This document shows positions 1 through 12,208 of a stretch of DNA of 64,000 bases, one piece after another (position 1 is the stretch's first letter; each line of letters opens with the position of its first letter). Source of the DNA: Sarcocystis neurona. Its lineage: Eukaryota > Apicomplexa > Conoidasida > Eucoccidiorida > Sarcocystidae. The notes under the pieces are model-generated. The model was not told where the DNA came from and did no database searches. It saw nothing but the letters and a program-made list of their open reading frames with translations. A program made the translations under genes and the position numbers. The stretch covers positions 956,786 through 1,020,785 of the forward strand of contig KL647298.1 in assembly GCA_000727475.1 (NCBI GenBank), written 5' to 3'.

Positions 1-623
1 GCTCTGCGGGTGCTGTAACTGTGGCTGCTGCTGCTGTTGCTGCGAGCATCTTGCTGCGGTCACGTCCCTTCCCGCAAGCAGCTTCTCTCTATTTATTGAT
101 GTGGATGTCTATCTCGAGCACGTCTTCATATCGAGCGATCCAGGAGAAAACATCTTCACCTAGCACTCTACGCCTGCTGTCGCGATGTGTCTGTCTATCT
201 ATATGTATATATATATATGTACAAACAAGTGTCAAGCACATGTATACACGCATAGAATCCTCTCAGTAATGTGTGAGTCTCTTCCTATATGCGTGAATAT
301 ACATATGTATGCCTTTGTGTCTATCTTTTTCTGTATATCTCTGTGTGTGTCTGTCTGTCTGTCTCTCACTCTATATCTGTATATATGTATATACGTATGT
401 GCAAGCGTCAAGCACATGTATACATACACAGAGGCATCTAAATATTGTGTCAGCCTCTATGTTTATATATATATACACATCTTTATAGATGTGAAAATAA
501 GTATGAATTCACACGCCTCGTGTGTACCGTATACCTACGTCTGCGCAAACAAACCCCCCGCCTATTTGTGTGGGTATATTCGTGACAGAGGTGTTTGTGC
601 GTGTCGACGTAGGAAACCATCTC

Positions 624-655
<32 letters not shown>

Positions 656-775
656 GCACGCGAGCACGCGTAAAGAATGATAGGACATACTTATACATAT
701 ATATATGTAGAGGTCGACGCAAGTATAAGTGATTGCCCTACAAGGTCACTCTTCTTTTTTTGCTTTTTCGTGTAG
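1..775. repeat. TA/TG-rich simple-repeat DNA at left edge
   Basis: Bases 1-60 carry a CTG-rich stretch resembling the intron tracts seen upstream of acceptors elsewhere in this window. From about 190 on the sequence is mostly TA and TG dinucleotide runs with short TCTG and CTGT runs. I see no supportable exon. A short open frame near 100-185 (starting at an ATG, Ser/Thr-rich) could be an upstream exon of the coiled-coil gene to the right, but nothing fixes it. Confidence 0.6.
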
Positions 776-846
776 CGCCAGGTGGAGAGAGATATTTTCA
801 TGTGCACCAGAAGTGCGGGTATGTGTGTGTGTGTGTGTTTGAACAG

Positions 847-975
847 GTAGCTGGGAAAGTGGGTGAGCCGGTGTCTGCCTTTTCGTCGGCAGCCACCAAG
901 ACGGCAGGTGATGCGGTTGAGGAGCCGCAGTCGGTGCAGCGGCTTCAGGAGGAGCTACAAGCCGTGCGTATAGAA
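847..975 (+). CDS. Exon of coiled-coil/RING-like gene (start of coiled coil)
   Basis: Acceptor TTTGAACAG ends at 846 and donor GTAAGG starts at 976; both ends are phase 0. The exon encodes an Ala/Ser-rich stretch followed by a charged helix rich in Gln, Glu and Leu that continues into the next exon. The open frame continues upstream through the TG microsatellite at 819-840, so the true 5' boundary could be 776. Confidence 0.5.
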
Positions 976-3900
976 GTAAGGCTCCCCAGGAGGAGCAGCA
1001 GCACGCACCGCATCTGCACATGCAGCAGAGCAGCAGCAGGACGAGTCACTGCACTAAACAGTAGCAGCAACAGCAGCTCGCTCCTCCACACGTTCGATCT
1101 TACGGTGGGTCATAGTGGTCGTAGGTGCATTATATATACATATATATATATATATATGTGATACCTAGCTCAGATTCGTCTGTAGTAGTACACGTGGGTA
1201 TGTGTATGTTCAGGGAAAGGTACGTAGACATATGCAGATTTACACGTGCGTGTATACATACGACTCTCTGTAGATATATATATATATTCATATATATGTA
1301 CTTATAGATTGATACATGGCACATACCTTTTTTGTATGGATCCGCGTGTGGGGTTAAAGCTGCGTAGCCCTGGGTGAAGTTCTATATGCGGGCGTATCAA
1401 TACACGCCACGCGTGCCTGCAGGTGGGTGAACTCTCTATTTTCGGCAGCTTCTTTAAATGCCGAAGGTTCCCCACATCTATCTGTCTCTCTCTAGATCGG
1501 TTTCTCTCTGCTTCTCTCTCTCTATATAAGGATATATATATATACATATATATTTGTAGGCACACGTAAGTGCAGTCGACACGTGTGTCCATTGACGTCT
1601 CCCTTACCTATATCTGCGTACATACGTTCCACGGGTACTCATGCATGTACCATATATATATATATGGAGAGAGAGAGAGAAACAGGGAGAAATATATAGA
1701 GGTAGAGAGAAAGAGAACAAATATACTTGTATGCGTGTATGCTTGGATTTGATGCCGCTGCGTACCTTCGGACGCTTCGCAGAGACCTCGGTTGCATGCA
1801 AAACTGTGCGTCGGTTCTATTTCTTCGTGTGGCAGTCCCGCCATCCACACGTGCGTAGGTAGATTAGCCCGACTTTCTTGCTCGCATCTCTGTGCTGTCT
1901 ATACATGCGCCTGCACACGTCTACATATATATATGTCTTTGCATGTATTTTGTATGTACTACACTCACGAACGTGCACGTCGATCTTCGCCGTGTGTACA
2001 CATATGCATGCATACGAATAGGTGTGTATATATACATATAAAAACCTGGCAAACCACACCTTGTTCTTTTCGTCGTAGTCTACAAAAATATTGTGTGCAA
2101 CAAGTGTTAGCCACACACGTGTGTATATGTGTGTTTGTGTATATATATATATATGTGAGTGTATGTGTATGTGTGTGTGTATGTCATGCATGTATGTATT
2201 ACAAGTCGACGCTGTCTACGAAGATGATGCAGATATTCCTTTGTTTTTCTATATTTATATACGTGTATTAATACATGAGTGTGTCCACAGAATACGTATC
2301 TGTTTATACATACAAGAATAAATAATGTAGAGAGAATATGCGTGGAATGTGTATGTATCAGGTGTATCGACGCCTTCGCTGGGAAGTTGGTCCACATCAC
2401 CTGAACGTGTACATATATGTATATACACGAATCTATACATGTATATCTTAAATATACACGTATGTTGATGCAAAATACATGCATACATGTCTAGATATGG
2501 ATATATATATATATATGGATGGGTGCATACATAGATATACATATATATATATATATATACTTACATACATGTGTGCATGTCTATCATGCACGTATGTGTA
2601 TGTGTATGCAAAATACCTGAATATATATATATATATATATATACGTGTACGCATGTGTGTCATACGAGTACACATACGTGTATGCAAATACATATTTTTG
2701 TATATATATATATATATATGTATGTGTATGCAGCATATGTAAATACGTGTGCGTGTGTAACATACGGATATGTGTGTGCATCCGCAGAATACACGCATAC
2801 GTGTATATGTATGTATAGCTGGATAAGAGAGATACATATGTGTCCTGCTACTACTGAAGTGTTTTTCTTTTCTAATGTATGCATATATTTTGTGTGTAGA
2901 CGCAAATTTGTACGTACATAAATGATTTATTCAGAGTTGCGGAAGAGGCATATTTTCCCTCGTGTCTGGTGTTTCTCGCGTGACCACTTAGAAACAGGAG
3001 CTGGAAGAGCGTGTAGCGGAACTCGTGGACCGGTGCGCCGCTCTGCAGCAGGCGTTGCTCGAAGCAGGGGAGCCGTCCCGTTCCTCCTCTTCTCCTCTAC
3101 CTCCACTTCCTCAATTTTCTTCTGCGCGAAGTCGACTTCTCAGTCAAAAGTAGGCATCTTACTGGTTCTCTCTATTTCTCTCCTCTTCTACAAGGAAAGA
3201 ATACATGTCTAGACACGTCCGCGTGTGTCTACAAGTATACGCACACTGGCGTATGTAGATACACATATGTATATATATATATATATGTACGTATGTATGT
3301 GTTTGAATATCTGCATAACTGTAGTATGTACGTATATATAAATATACATGGAAGTAGGTGATATTCAATGTTGACCCCGACCTCCGTATATATATATGTA
3401 TATATATATATACAGCCAAATGTGGAAATCAACGCTATGTGTGCACAGGATACATATATATATATATATGCATTTATGTATGTGCAATTACATATCGTAT
3501 GACTGTGTATACATACATATGTGTGCGTACGTGAGTCTGTAAACCCGCCTGTCTAGCATATCGAAGCTTGCTTCTGCTGGGTCTGTGACGCGTGGATTTC
3601 TCTGTTTGCCTGGCGGAGAATTTTAAAAGAAGTCCTCGTGTTTCTGTATAGACCTGCGCAAATGGAGGAAAACATATATATACAGGTGTATGTAACATCC
3701 TGTGGGGGAATATATGAGGACGTAGTATCGATGTACGCATAGGTGTGTGTGTATATATATATATACATATCTGTATGTATATGTATATACGTGTGTGTGT
3801 ATGCGTCGGTGCAATATGTGATTGTATATATATATATATATATATATATGTAAGCCTTTGTCCCCTTTCCGGAGCCGCTGCTCCCATACTTAGACGCAGT

Positions 3901-6900
3901 GACATATATATATATATATATTTATATGTCTATATATGCATATTCTACGTACATACACATACGTTTGTACATATATATATGTATATGCGTTCTTTTTGTA
4001 CGTATGTATATATGTGGATATATTATACATACATATATGTATATCGTGTAGATCGACGGTGCTCCATACGAGCTTTGGGCTCAGCACATTTGCGTATGAT
4101 TATGTATGTACACATATACATATGTATATATATATAAATATAACTGTGTGTGTGTACAGTGTGAGTAGATTGTTCTCCTTTTTTCGGGTGAGAACTGATA
4201 TTTACATTCACCTCTTAGTATTCACATGCGGTGGTGCTCTCCCCCTGTACATCTGTATATTAGTCTACACTGCAGCTCCGCCGACTTTCAAATCACTTTC
4301 CGAACGCAACGAAACCTTCTGTAGAGAAATCCTCCATCTGGGTCTGCGTGCGTCAACTGCACAAGGCCATACATACATATGTGTGTGTACGTGAATAAGA
4401 GAGAGCCACATATATATATGTATATATAATACGTGTGTGGTGTGATATGTGCATAGGGGTATATACATGTAAGCAGGCGTATACACATATACGTAAGCAA
4501 AAGTCCTTATGGGTACACATATATATATGTATATATATGTACCCGCTCGGGGTTGTCTTCTTAGTTCATACATATATATCTATGTGTAATTGTATGTGCA
4601 TGCAGACAAACACATACTTGTGTGCGTTGTATTGTATCTCTACATGGGTATGTCTACGTGTAATACATACGGACAACTTGATAATACAAGTGTAGACATT
4701 TATGTTTCTGGATAGATAATGAAAGTGTAGACATTTATGTTTCTGAACTTTGTCGTCACTTTTTTTCCTGTTTCATGGGGGGACAGAGGCCGCAGCGGGA
4801 GCAGCACACGCTTGTGGAACGACTCAGCAGCAGGAGGAGGAGAGTCAGGAGAGAGTGTGTTGAAGAAGAAGCTGCAGCAGGAGCGGCGGGGGTCTCGAGT
4901 GAATTTGGCCCGTCCGACGAGGTCCGGTTCTGCTTTAGCGATGACGCCGGCAGCAAGGAAAAGCAGCACGCTGCTGGGAGGGGGGGCAGCAGCAGCAGCA
5001 GGAATAAGCGCGGAGGACGTGGCAGGCGGAGGAGAAGAAGGTGGGGAGCAAGAAGAAGAGGAGCTGCTGCTGCAGCGGCCGGAAGACAGGCTGTTCAAAG
5101 GAGAAGAGGCGGTCTTTCAAGAGCTAGAGAGCAGTTCTCTACAGCACCAGCCGCAGCAGCTGGAGCAACAGAAGAAGTACCAAGTCGTTTTTCCGGAAGC
5201 TCGCAAAGAAGAGGCAAACGCGGCCACAAGAGGGAAGGAAGAAGAACAGGACGCAGCAGAACGTGAAGATGAGAAGAAGGAAGACGACGATGAAGAAGCG
5301 GTCGAAGAAGCAGAAGGAGAAATGGAGCAGGTCCCTGTTGCCTTGTTAAGCAAGCGACTGAGCCGGAAGGGCGTCGAGGCCTTCCTTACTGAAGAAAAAC
5401 AAGACGGCGATAATAGTGTCCTCAACAGTATTCGTTCAAGAAGAAACATGTCGCTGTTGCTGCAGGACCAGCAGCAAGGAAGTGGTGAGCCATTACGAAA
5501 ACACCGGAGTACGAGCAGCAGCAAGAAACGCAGCAGGATCGGCGGCAGTCGCAGCAGAAGCGCCAGAGACGCAGTCTCTCGGCGGAGAAGCTGAAGCAGC
5601 AGCAGAACGAGAACTGCGCAGCAACGGGAGCAGCCGCGGAGGGAGCAGCAGGAGCTACCATCGAAGCAGCAGCAGCAGGGGCAACAGGCGACGGGAGAAA
5701 CGAGTAGACAGCAGCAGTTCCAACACACCCAACAGCAGCTGAGATAGTGACAGCAGCGACAGAAGTAGGAGGAGGCGCAGCAGCCAGACCAGGAGACGAC
5801 CAAAAGCAATAGCAGACACTAGGGTTAACGGCAGCCGATCCAGACAAGCAGCTGTTCGAGCAGCACCAGCAGCAGCAACAAGGATCGCAGAGATTGTTGG
5901 CAGCAAGGGGACATAGGAGTGTCACAGTAGCAGCAGAGATAGAAGCAGAAAAAGCAGGAGACCGGAGAACGCGCAGCGAGAAAGCGTGTCGGCTGCTGCA
6001 GCAACAACAGCACGACAACGAGGAAAGGAAGTTGCCTCATTCCGCGCAGTAGCAGCAGCAGCAGCCGTGTCAGATGCCGGGATGAAGAGCAGGACATGCT
6101 GCAGCAGGGGAGAGGTGAGCTGCAGCAGGAATCGCGGTGCGATTGTCACCAGAGAAAGTTGTTACAAATGAAGTAGGAGAAGCATGGGGAGGAGGAGCAG
6201 CAGCAGCAAACGTTAGGGGCAGCAGCAGCACTGGGCGATGGAGCAGGCGCAGGAGAATGGGCAGCGGCGCGAGCGACAGCTGCTGCAAACGAGCAGCAGC
6301 AGCAGCAAAAAGAGGAGCGACAGTTGGAGAAGGAAGCGAAGGCGCAGAAGAGGAGAGGGAGCAGCAGCAGCAGCAGAGAAGCCGGAACAGGAGAAACAAC
6401 AGTCGTTTGTCGAAAGAAAAGGAGCTTCAGAGAGAGCAGCAGCAGCGCCAGGAGAGGCGGGGAATACGAGAGAGATAAGCCGAGGCAGCACTTGATGAGC
6501 AGAGGCAATAATGGGAGGAGAAAGACAAACAGGGAAAACGCGCGGACAACAGCAGAGTCAGCAGGGGCAACAGCAGGGAGAAACGGAAGAAGAAGAATAA
6601 AATAGAGCGGGAAAACGCTGCAGCAGCAGACTCAGCAGGCAGCACAGCTGAAGAAAAAGGAAGAGAAACCAGAAGAGCGCTGCAGCAGCAGATGAAGCAG
6701 GAGCCGCAGCAGGACGACGAGGAATAGGAAGAGAGAAAAAGAGTCGCTGGAGCAGCAGACTCGGCAGCAGGAGGAACAGCCGCAGGAAGTAGAGAAGGTA
6801 GTAGGAAAGCAACAGCTGTCGATTCTTACCAGGAGCAACAATCGCGTGTGCAGCGGCAGTGACACTTCCAGCACCGCTCTGCAGGACACAAGTCAAGAAG

Positions 6901-7214
6901 AAAAATAAGAGTGCCCGCGTCTGTGAGTCGTAGAGAAAGCAGCAGGAACTGTATACAGCAGCAGCTGTCGCAGCAGCCGCAGCAGCGTCTCGAGCGGCAC
7001 CAGCCTCACGTTTGCTGCTACTCCAGAGAGAAAAGTTTACTTTCCTCGCACATGGGAGATACAAAGGCAAGAGCATGTCCCTGAGACGCCCACGTAAAAG
7101 TTATGTGTAGATAAAGCTTCTCCTGCATTGATAATATACCCTGTTTATTCACGTAAAAGGGCTCATATGTACACATTCGTATATCTGTATGTCTGTGTGT
7201 GCGTAATCGCGCCC

Positions 7215-7247
<33 letters not shown>

Positions 7248-9529
7248 AAGAGAGATGTAATAGCATATTGTATATATATGGAAGAATATTTACACGCTAC
7301 ACGTATGTGTGCGTAAGTCTGCACATACGTGTACATACAGAGAGACAGGGCGAGACATGCAAATCTACATACACTATAAATATATATGTATATATTTGTT
7401 CATGTATGTGTAGTGGTGGTGTTCTGTGTGAGAAAGCGGCAGGGACTGTGTACAACACTCTACACACTCAACAAGAGGTAGAGAAAGAAGCGGCTATTGC
7501 TCGGTTTATGTTAACTTCCACCACTCGTGAACAGGCAGACGTGGTGAATTTCCTTTGAGGAACGTCTTCGTGTAGGCAGGCCAGCCCGCCGCCCGCGGCT
7601 TAGAAGAAATTTGTTTGCATGCGCGCGGCGACCAGTTACACGTATGTGCCGCTGCTCCAGATAGCCATGCAGCATACAACAAGTCTGCAGGTGGTCCCCG
7701 AGTGCCGCGCTACGTAACGAAGCTGTGGCCGTCTATCAGCTTATGAAATATGAATGGGATATATGTAGGATTCGTGTAGGACAGTTACATATATATCTAG
7801 ATATGTACGAATACAGACCCGCTGTGTAGGCGCATGTACCTGTATAAGAATGTATATACGTTGATGTAGTGTATACACATACGTATATCTATATGTGTAT
7901 AGTAGACACGTACGTAATATGTGTGTATATATAGCTACTTCTGTCGTTACCAGTGCTCTCTCGAGTGCTGTTCCTGCTGCTGTTGCTGCTTTACTACTGC
8001 TGCTGCTGTTTTGCTGCTGTCGTTGCTGCCGTTGGGACGGCTGCTTCAGATACCAGTATGACCGTGAGGCCGCTATTCTGGGTTCTCGTGCTGCTCTCAT
8101 TTTCTCGTCGCTCCCGCTGCCGCTGCATCCCCTGTGTCCCCGCTTCCTCTTCCCGCTGCTGCTGCTGCGTCAGGTCTATCACTGCGTCTTCTGGCACCGA
8201 GGCGTCACTGCTGAAGCCGCTCTCTGCCGCCGCCGCTAAGCCTCTTCTGTACCTTCTTCCGCTGACGTGATGTGTGAGTTGCAACTGCGGCTGCTGCTAG
8301 TACTCCTTTCGTCTTCCGTGTGTCACAGCCGTGCCGGTGCCCATTCTCTACGCTTTCAGATGCCTGCGTATATCGATATATATATATATATATATTGTCA
8401 CCTAATTCTGTCGATATGTATGATATTGACAAGTACACCTGTTTCCACACATATCTCTTTTCGTACATGCGGTTTCTCCCTACCTGCTGCCGTTTCGTTT
8501 GCGGCTTCCCTGCTTGAGCTGCCTTTCCCAAGAGCACTGCGTACGACTGCTCCTGCTTTCCACCTCTTGCCACTACTTCGTGTGTACTACGACTACCGCG
8601 GTTCTCGTTGTTTTCGTCTAGTTGCTGCTGCCGTTACATTGCTTCTGCTTGCTCGTCTGCTACTTGGGTCGGTCATACCGATGCTTCTGCTGCTGCTGCT
8701 ATACTCTGTGTTGCTGCTGTCTTGGCCTGCTGCAGCTGGCGCTGCTCAGCGGCTTCTGCTGGTATTCGGCTGCTTATCTGTCCATCACTTGTATTCTGTT
8801 ACTCTTCCTGCTCCAGTTCAAAGGCCGCTGTTGCACTTTTTCTGTCGGTGTGGCCGCTCCGTTCTCTTCTGCATCCAGCTGCTACTGTTGCTCAGCTTCT
8901 TAAAACGCCTTTTGTTTGACGTTTCTCTCTTCTTCTGCAGGCGGACGACTTTGCCAGCTGCTGGTGGTCCTCCTCTACCTGCCCTCTGTATCTCTTTCTG
9001 TGGCTCCTGTAGTTCTATCTTCAGTACTTTTCCTGTTCACACGTGTTCGCTACGGATGCCTGCCGCTACGTCTTCTATGGAGTGGTCCACCTTCCTTCGT
9101 TTCTGCTGCTGCTACATGCCGTTTCTGTTCCGGTTTTTTCTCGTTGTTGTTCTGTTTCACATGTCGTTTCGTCGTTCGTGTCGTCCTTCTCACTGTCCTC
9201 CCTCCCTGCTTGTGCTGCTTTTCTCTGGCCCTTTCTCCTGCTGTTTTTCAACAGATCAAGACCGCTTGGTGACTCCTCTGTGCTGCGGGCGCCGCACCGC
9301 GAAGGGAGACTTGCGAGAAATGAAAAGCTGCTCCTGCACCGTGTGTCGGCTGTGCCTCAAAGAAGCTCTTCTCGCGTCTAAAGCAGAAATCCGAAATTTC
9401 ATCGGAATGGATACAGCAACAAATGGTGGTGCCACGTGGAAAGTTGCGTGCCCCCGGTGCGGCTGCAAGCAGGGCGTTTCTGCTACGCTGGCCAGAGCCT
9501 TTACGAGCGGCAACGTCCCACAGAAATAG
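847..9529 (+). CDS. Coiled-coil protein with C-terminal RING-like Cys cluster (5' incomplete)
   Basis: Exons 847-975, 2992-3149, 4787-5484 and 9255-9529 join in phase (129+158+698+275 nt, 419 codons plus TAG). Order: Ala/Ser-rich stretch; heptad-like coiled coil (LQEELQAVRIE joined to KQELEERVAELVD); a long acidic, Gln-rich region with several E-rich blocks; then a Cys-rich C terminus. The last exon has C-x-C-x2-C-x2-C, then about 35 residues later C-P-R-C-G-C. That is the spacing of the second to fourth ligand pairs of a RING finger, with Cys in the usual His place. The first C-x2-C pair is not evident (only C-C about 15 residues upstream). Coiled coil plus terminal RING recalls BRE1-type ubiquitin ligases, but the loop before the last pair is too long to assign this. 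The 5' end is unresolved: a putative exon at 776-818 would leave only a 28-bp intron. The product is not recognised. Confidence 0.55.
2992..3149 (+). CDS. Exon of coiled-coil/RING-like gene (coiled coil, Ser/Pro tail)
   Basis: Acceptor CCACTTAG ends at 2991; donor GTAGGC starts at 3150. The first half is a clear coiled coil with Leu, Val and Ala at heptad positions; the second half is Ser/Pro-rich. Two leftover bases (AA) join the first base of the next exon to give Lys. Confidence 0.6.
4787..5484 (+). CDS. Exon of coiled-coil/RING-like gene (acidic, Gln-rich region)
   Basis: Acceptor GGGGACAG ends at 4786 after a T-rich tract; donor GTGAGC starts at 5485. It encodes basic then acidic low-complexity sequence with poly-Ala, poly-Glu and Gln blocks, and a more ordered segment near its end (VPVALLSKRLSRKGVEAFL). 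The frame stays open past this donor to TGA at 5592, so the exon could instead be terminal. The GTGAGC donor is preferred because its phase fits exactly with the RING-like exon at 9255, giving an Asp codon at the join. Confidence 0.55.
5485..9254 (+). other. Large intron: CAG-rich 5' half, CTG-rich 3' half
   Basis: Inferred 3.77-kb intron, GTGAGC to TTTCAACAG. From 5485 to about 7000 the + strand is packed with CAG/AGC/GCA and GAG codon-like runs. From 7000 to 7940 it is mixed, with TA and GA microsatellites. From about 7940 to 9250 it is CTG/TGC/GCT-rich. The two halves are largely complementary in composition. Frames in the CAG half read like Gln/Glu/Arg-rich coding sequence broken by TAG or TAA; no gene model is supported there. 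Confidence 0.45.
9255..9529 (+). CDS. Last exon of coiled-coil gene: RING-like Cys cluster
   Basis: The acceptor TTTTTCAACAG follows a long CTG-rich tract and the stop TAG is at 9527-9529. The exon encodes PLCCGRR, about 10 residues, then SCSCTVCRLCL, then after about 35 residues ACPRCGCK, and ends about 20 residues later. The clustered Cys pattern and ordinary amino-acid mix contrast with the flanking repeats and argue for a real domain. It lacks a recognisable first Cys pair, so zinc-binding geometry is uncertain. Confidence 0.65.
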
Positions 9530-10959
9530 CAGTAGCCACCCAGAAGAAGAAAAGAAAAACCGATGCCACAGCAGGCTCCCGCATCGAGGAAGAGAAAGCG
9601 AAAAAAAGCAAGGCGCCGTAGAAGGAGAAAAGATAGAAAAGGGGCAGACGCAGTAGCGAAGCAACTGCTGTGGTCGCAGGGCAGCAGCGGATGCAGCAGT
9701 ACAGCAGCAGCAGGGATTACGGCAATAGCAGACCATACATGAGGAAGAGGAGAAGAGAAGGAGGAGAAGGAGAAGAAGGAGGAGCGGCAGCAGCAGCAGC
9801 AGGAGAGAGGAGGCAACAGCAGCAGCGTGTAGACAGCTGCAAGGGAGGGTGGGTGAAGAAGGAGCTGTAGAGAAAGCAGCAAAGTGGCAGCAGATAGAAG
9901 GGGACACATATGAGGAGAACAGAAGAACTGTCAAGAACAACCAAGAGTGGGAGCACGACGCTTTCAACGGAAGAAGATGAGAGACGAGAGCAGGAGGAGG
10001 AAGAGAGGAGGTAGATACGGAGCGAAAAGATAAGAATTAAAATTTGTGCGAGATAATTTGAATTTGGTGCGAAAGTAGGAGGAGGCGTGATGACGCAGTT
10101 GCCGAGAACCGAGAAGACTTGCGCGGGATAGGTTTATTTGCTCAGAGTAAATAAACAGTTTCCTCCTTGCATTTTATTCCTCTGCTGTCTACACTCGGTG
10201 GACTTTTAAACATCATCTCACGGCCAATGGCACTGCTTTGTACGAGTAACTCACCACAACTGGTACTGGTATCAGTGTCCTGCTACTCTGGCCAGTAACA
10301 TCTTCCGACATTGGTTGGGATAAGTATTACAAATCCTCCCAGATTGAGTTCTGTTGTTGAGACTGTTGTCACTCATCCTGGAGTTTCTGCGACTGCCACC
10401 ACCGCGAGGTGGAGTATTCGCATCGCTGCTACGACTAGGATTACTCCAGCTCTTATGATAGCTACTAGTGATACCACCTCTACTACTCTTATTCATAGGA
10501 TTATTAGCACAAGTACTATTCTGCCTACGAGGATTAGTACTGTTGTTAGGATTCCGACCGGTGCTTGTGCTGCTAATGGTAGAACCACTACCGACAGTCC
10601 TCCTGCTAGTATTAGCACTACTAGTGGTAGTACTCTACGCTGTTACGCGTGTGCTCTCACTACTACTACTACTGCTACTACTACTACTACAACCATGCCT
10701 GTCGTGTTTCTAGCCCGATATCCTGCCGCTGGGAAATTGGCACACAGTTGATATGCTGCGACTTTTGCTACTACGACGACTACAGCTACTACTTTCGTTA
10801 CAACTGCCTTTACTGGCGGTCGTGCGAGTAGTAATACTGCCAGTGTTGATACTGTGACCATAATACTACGATTACTACCGCCATCCGACGTCTACCCGCA
10901 CTAAGGTTACGAGAACTATTACTATAGCTATTACACGTGCAATTATTCCTCTTACTGAT
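9530..10959. other. CAG-rich then ACT/AGT-repeat DNA, no gene supported
   Basis: Bases 9530-9900 are a purine- and CAG-rich tail beyond the RING-like exon and may hold its 3' UTR. About 10430-10720 is a degenerate ACT/AGT (TAC/GTA) trinucleotide tract. That repeat type is otherwise nearly absent here; it produces a Thr-rich open frame on one strand and a Val-rich one on the other. I see no splice-supported exon. Confidence 0.5.
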
Positions 10960-11511
10960 CTAATTTTCGCGACTGCTCCTGCTCCCACTCTTCAAGCGCA
11001 GTACAATCAGTGCGACTCCCACTCGTGGCATGAAATGTCCGCTTAGTGTCTCCAGTACTGTGGTTGTAGTGAGCGTACTCGACTCGTTGGGAGCGACAAA
11101 GATGGGTCGAGAAGCGACAACTCTGTTTCTTGTTTGACGAGTCTGCACCACCACAAAGCCACCGGCAGTTCCTGCCCACACTGAAATTTTCTTGTCTGCA
11201 ACAGCAGCTGCAGCTGCGGAAAAAAAGTCGCCATATCCCATTGTCCTGTGAAGGCGCTCCACCTGCTGCTCTTCCAGTCGAACACTCGCTGCCGCTGCTC
11301 TTAACCCACAGCACCTGTCGTTGCTCCGTCCCTGAACACTCTTACACAGAAGTCTTGTTAATATCAGTGTTTTCCTTCTCACGGAATCCTCGCTTTTTCT
11401 ATTCCATTGTGACGAATAAATGTTTCGTAGAGCGTTCCTGAGCATCCCGCTCTTCGTTAGCACTCCTCTCTGCATTGTTCGTGCAAGCGTAGTGACAGTT
11501 TTTTGATTCAA
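10960..11511 (-). CDS. Hypothetical ORF, 183 aa
   Basis: An unbroken frame with ATG start and no family I recognise. It is basic at the N terminus, with an Ala run followed by a more ordered hydrophobic stretch (KKISVWAGTAGGFVVVQT). The length is above chance for this base composition outside the CAG tracts. There is no supporting neighbour, no splice evidence and no conserved motif. It could be a spurious frame or one exon of an unrecognised gene. Confidence 0.22.
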   Translation of the reverse strand: MNQKTVTTLARTMQRGVLTKSGMLRNALRNIYSSQWNRKSEDSVRRKTLILTRLLCKSVQGRSNDRCCGLRAAAASVRLEEQQVERLHRTMGYGDFFSAAAAAVADKKISVWAGTAGGFVVVQTRQTRNRVVASRPIFVAPNESSTLTTTTVLETLSGHFMPRVGVALIVLRLKSGSRSSREN

Positions 11512-12208
11512 GGGAGATGTACCTTATGCTCGCAGGAGTACCACTCGAAACGCGACTCTTGTGGGTAGCGTACGTTGTGAAACTGCGGCACCTTTCTTCT
11601 TGTTGTTTGTCCCTTTGTCTTCCTCCTCGACCTCTTCCGTATAGCAGGAGCTTCAGCGGTGCAAAAGTAGAGATGTGCTGCGTACTTATGTGACTTAAAA
11701 ATACCGTCTTGCTGTGTTGCTTCGTCGCCTAATTCCTAGCAGGAGCCGCAAGAACTCTGGCACGAAGAACACATGGTAGTTGCTGTCGTTATCTTCTTTC
11801 TCTTTCTCTTTGCAGCTGCAGACGGAGAAGCTTCACTGTGTAGGTGGCAGCAGTTGTTGGGGCGGCGGGACCGACACACGTGTTTAATTGAATCGGTAGT
11901 TTTCTTTTGTAAAAGATTTTCTTCGGTTAGGAAATTTTCGATCGCTTAGCAACAGTAGTTTTGCTTGTGGGGTTCTTCTCGTGCCTGCGGGGGTTTCGCC
12001 CTTCCTTTTTCTTCCGTACCCGCTGCTGTTGGTTGTTTCCACTCCGCCACACGTGTAGTGTAACGGTTGACTGTTGTGCGAGACAGTCGCCGTAGTGTTG
12101 GTATATTGCCCCTCACACGCAATATGTGTACGCACGCATCTGATGAAAACACGGGTACAGTATATGTCTATACGCCCCCTGGTACTGCTGCGCAAGTCCT
12201 TTGCTCTG

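Noticed and set aside
5117..5809. Cys/Ser/Leu-rich - strand frame
   Set aside because: Antisense shadow of the acidic CAG/GAG-rich exon of the coiled-coil gene.
8267..9254. Upstream part of a 420-codon + strand frame
   Set aside because: Leu/Cys/Ser-rich reading of a CTG tract in the intron before the RING-like exon. CTG tracts lack stops in every frame, so the length is not evidence.
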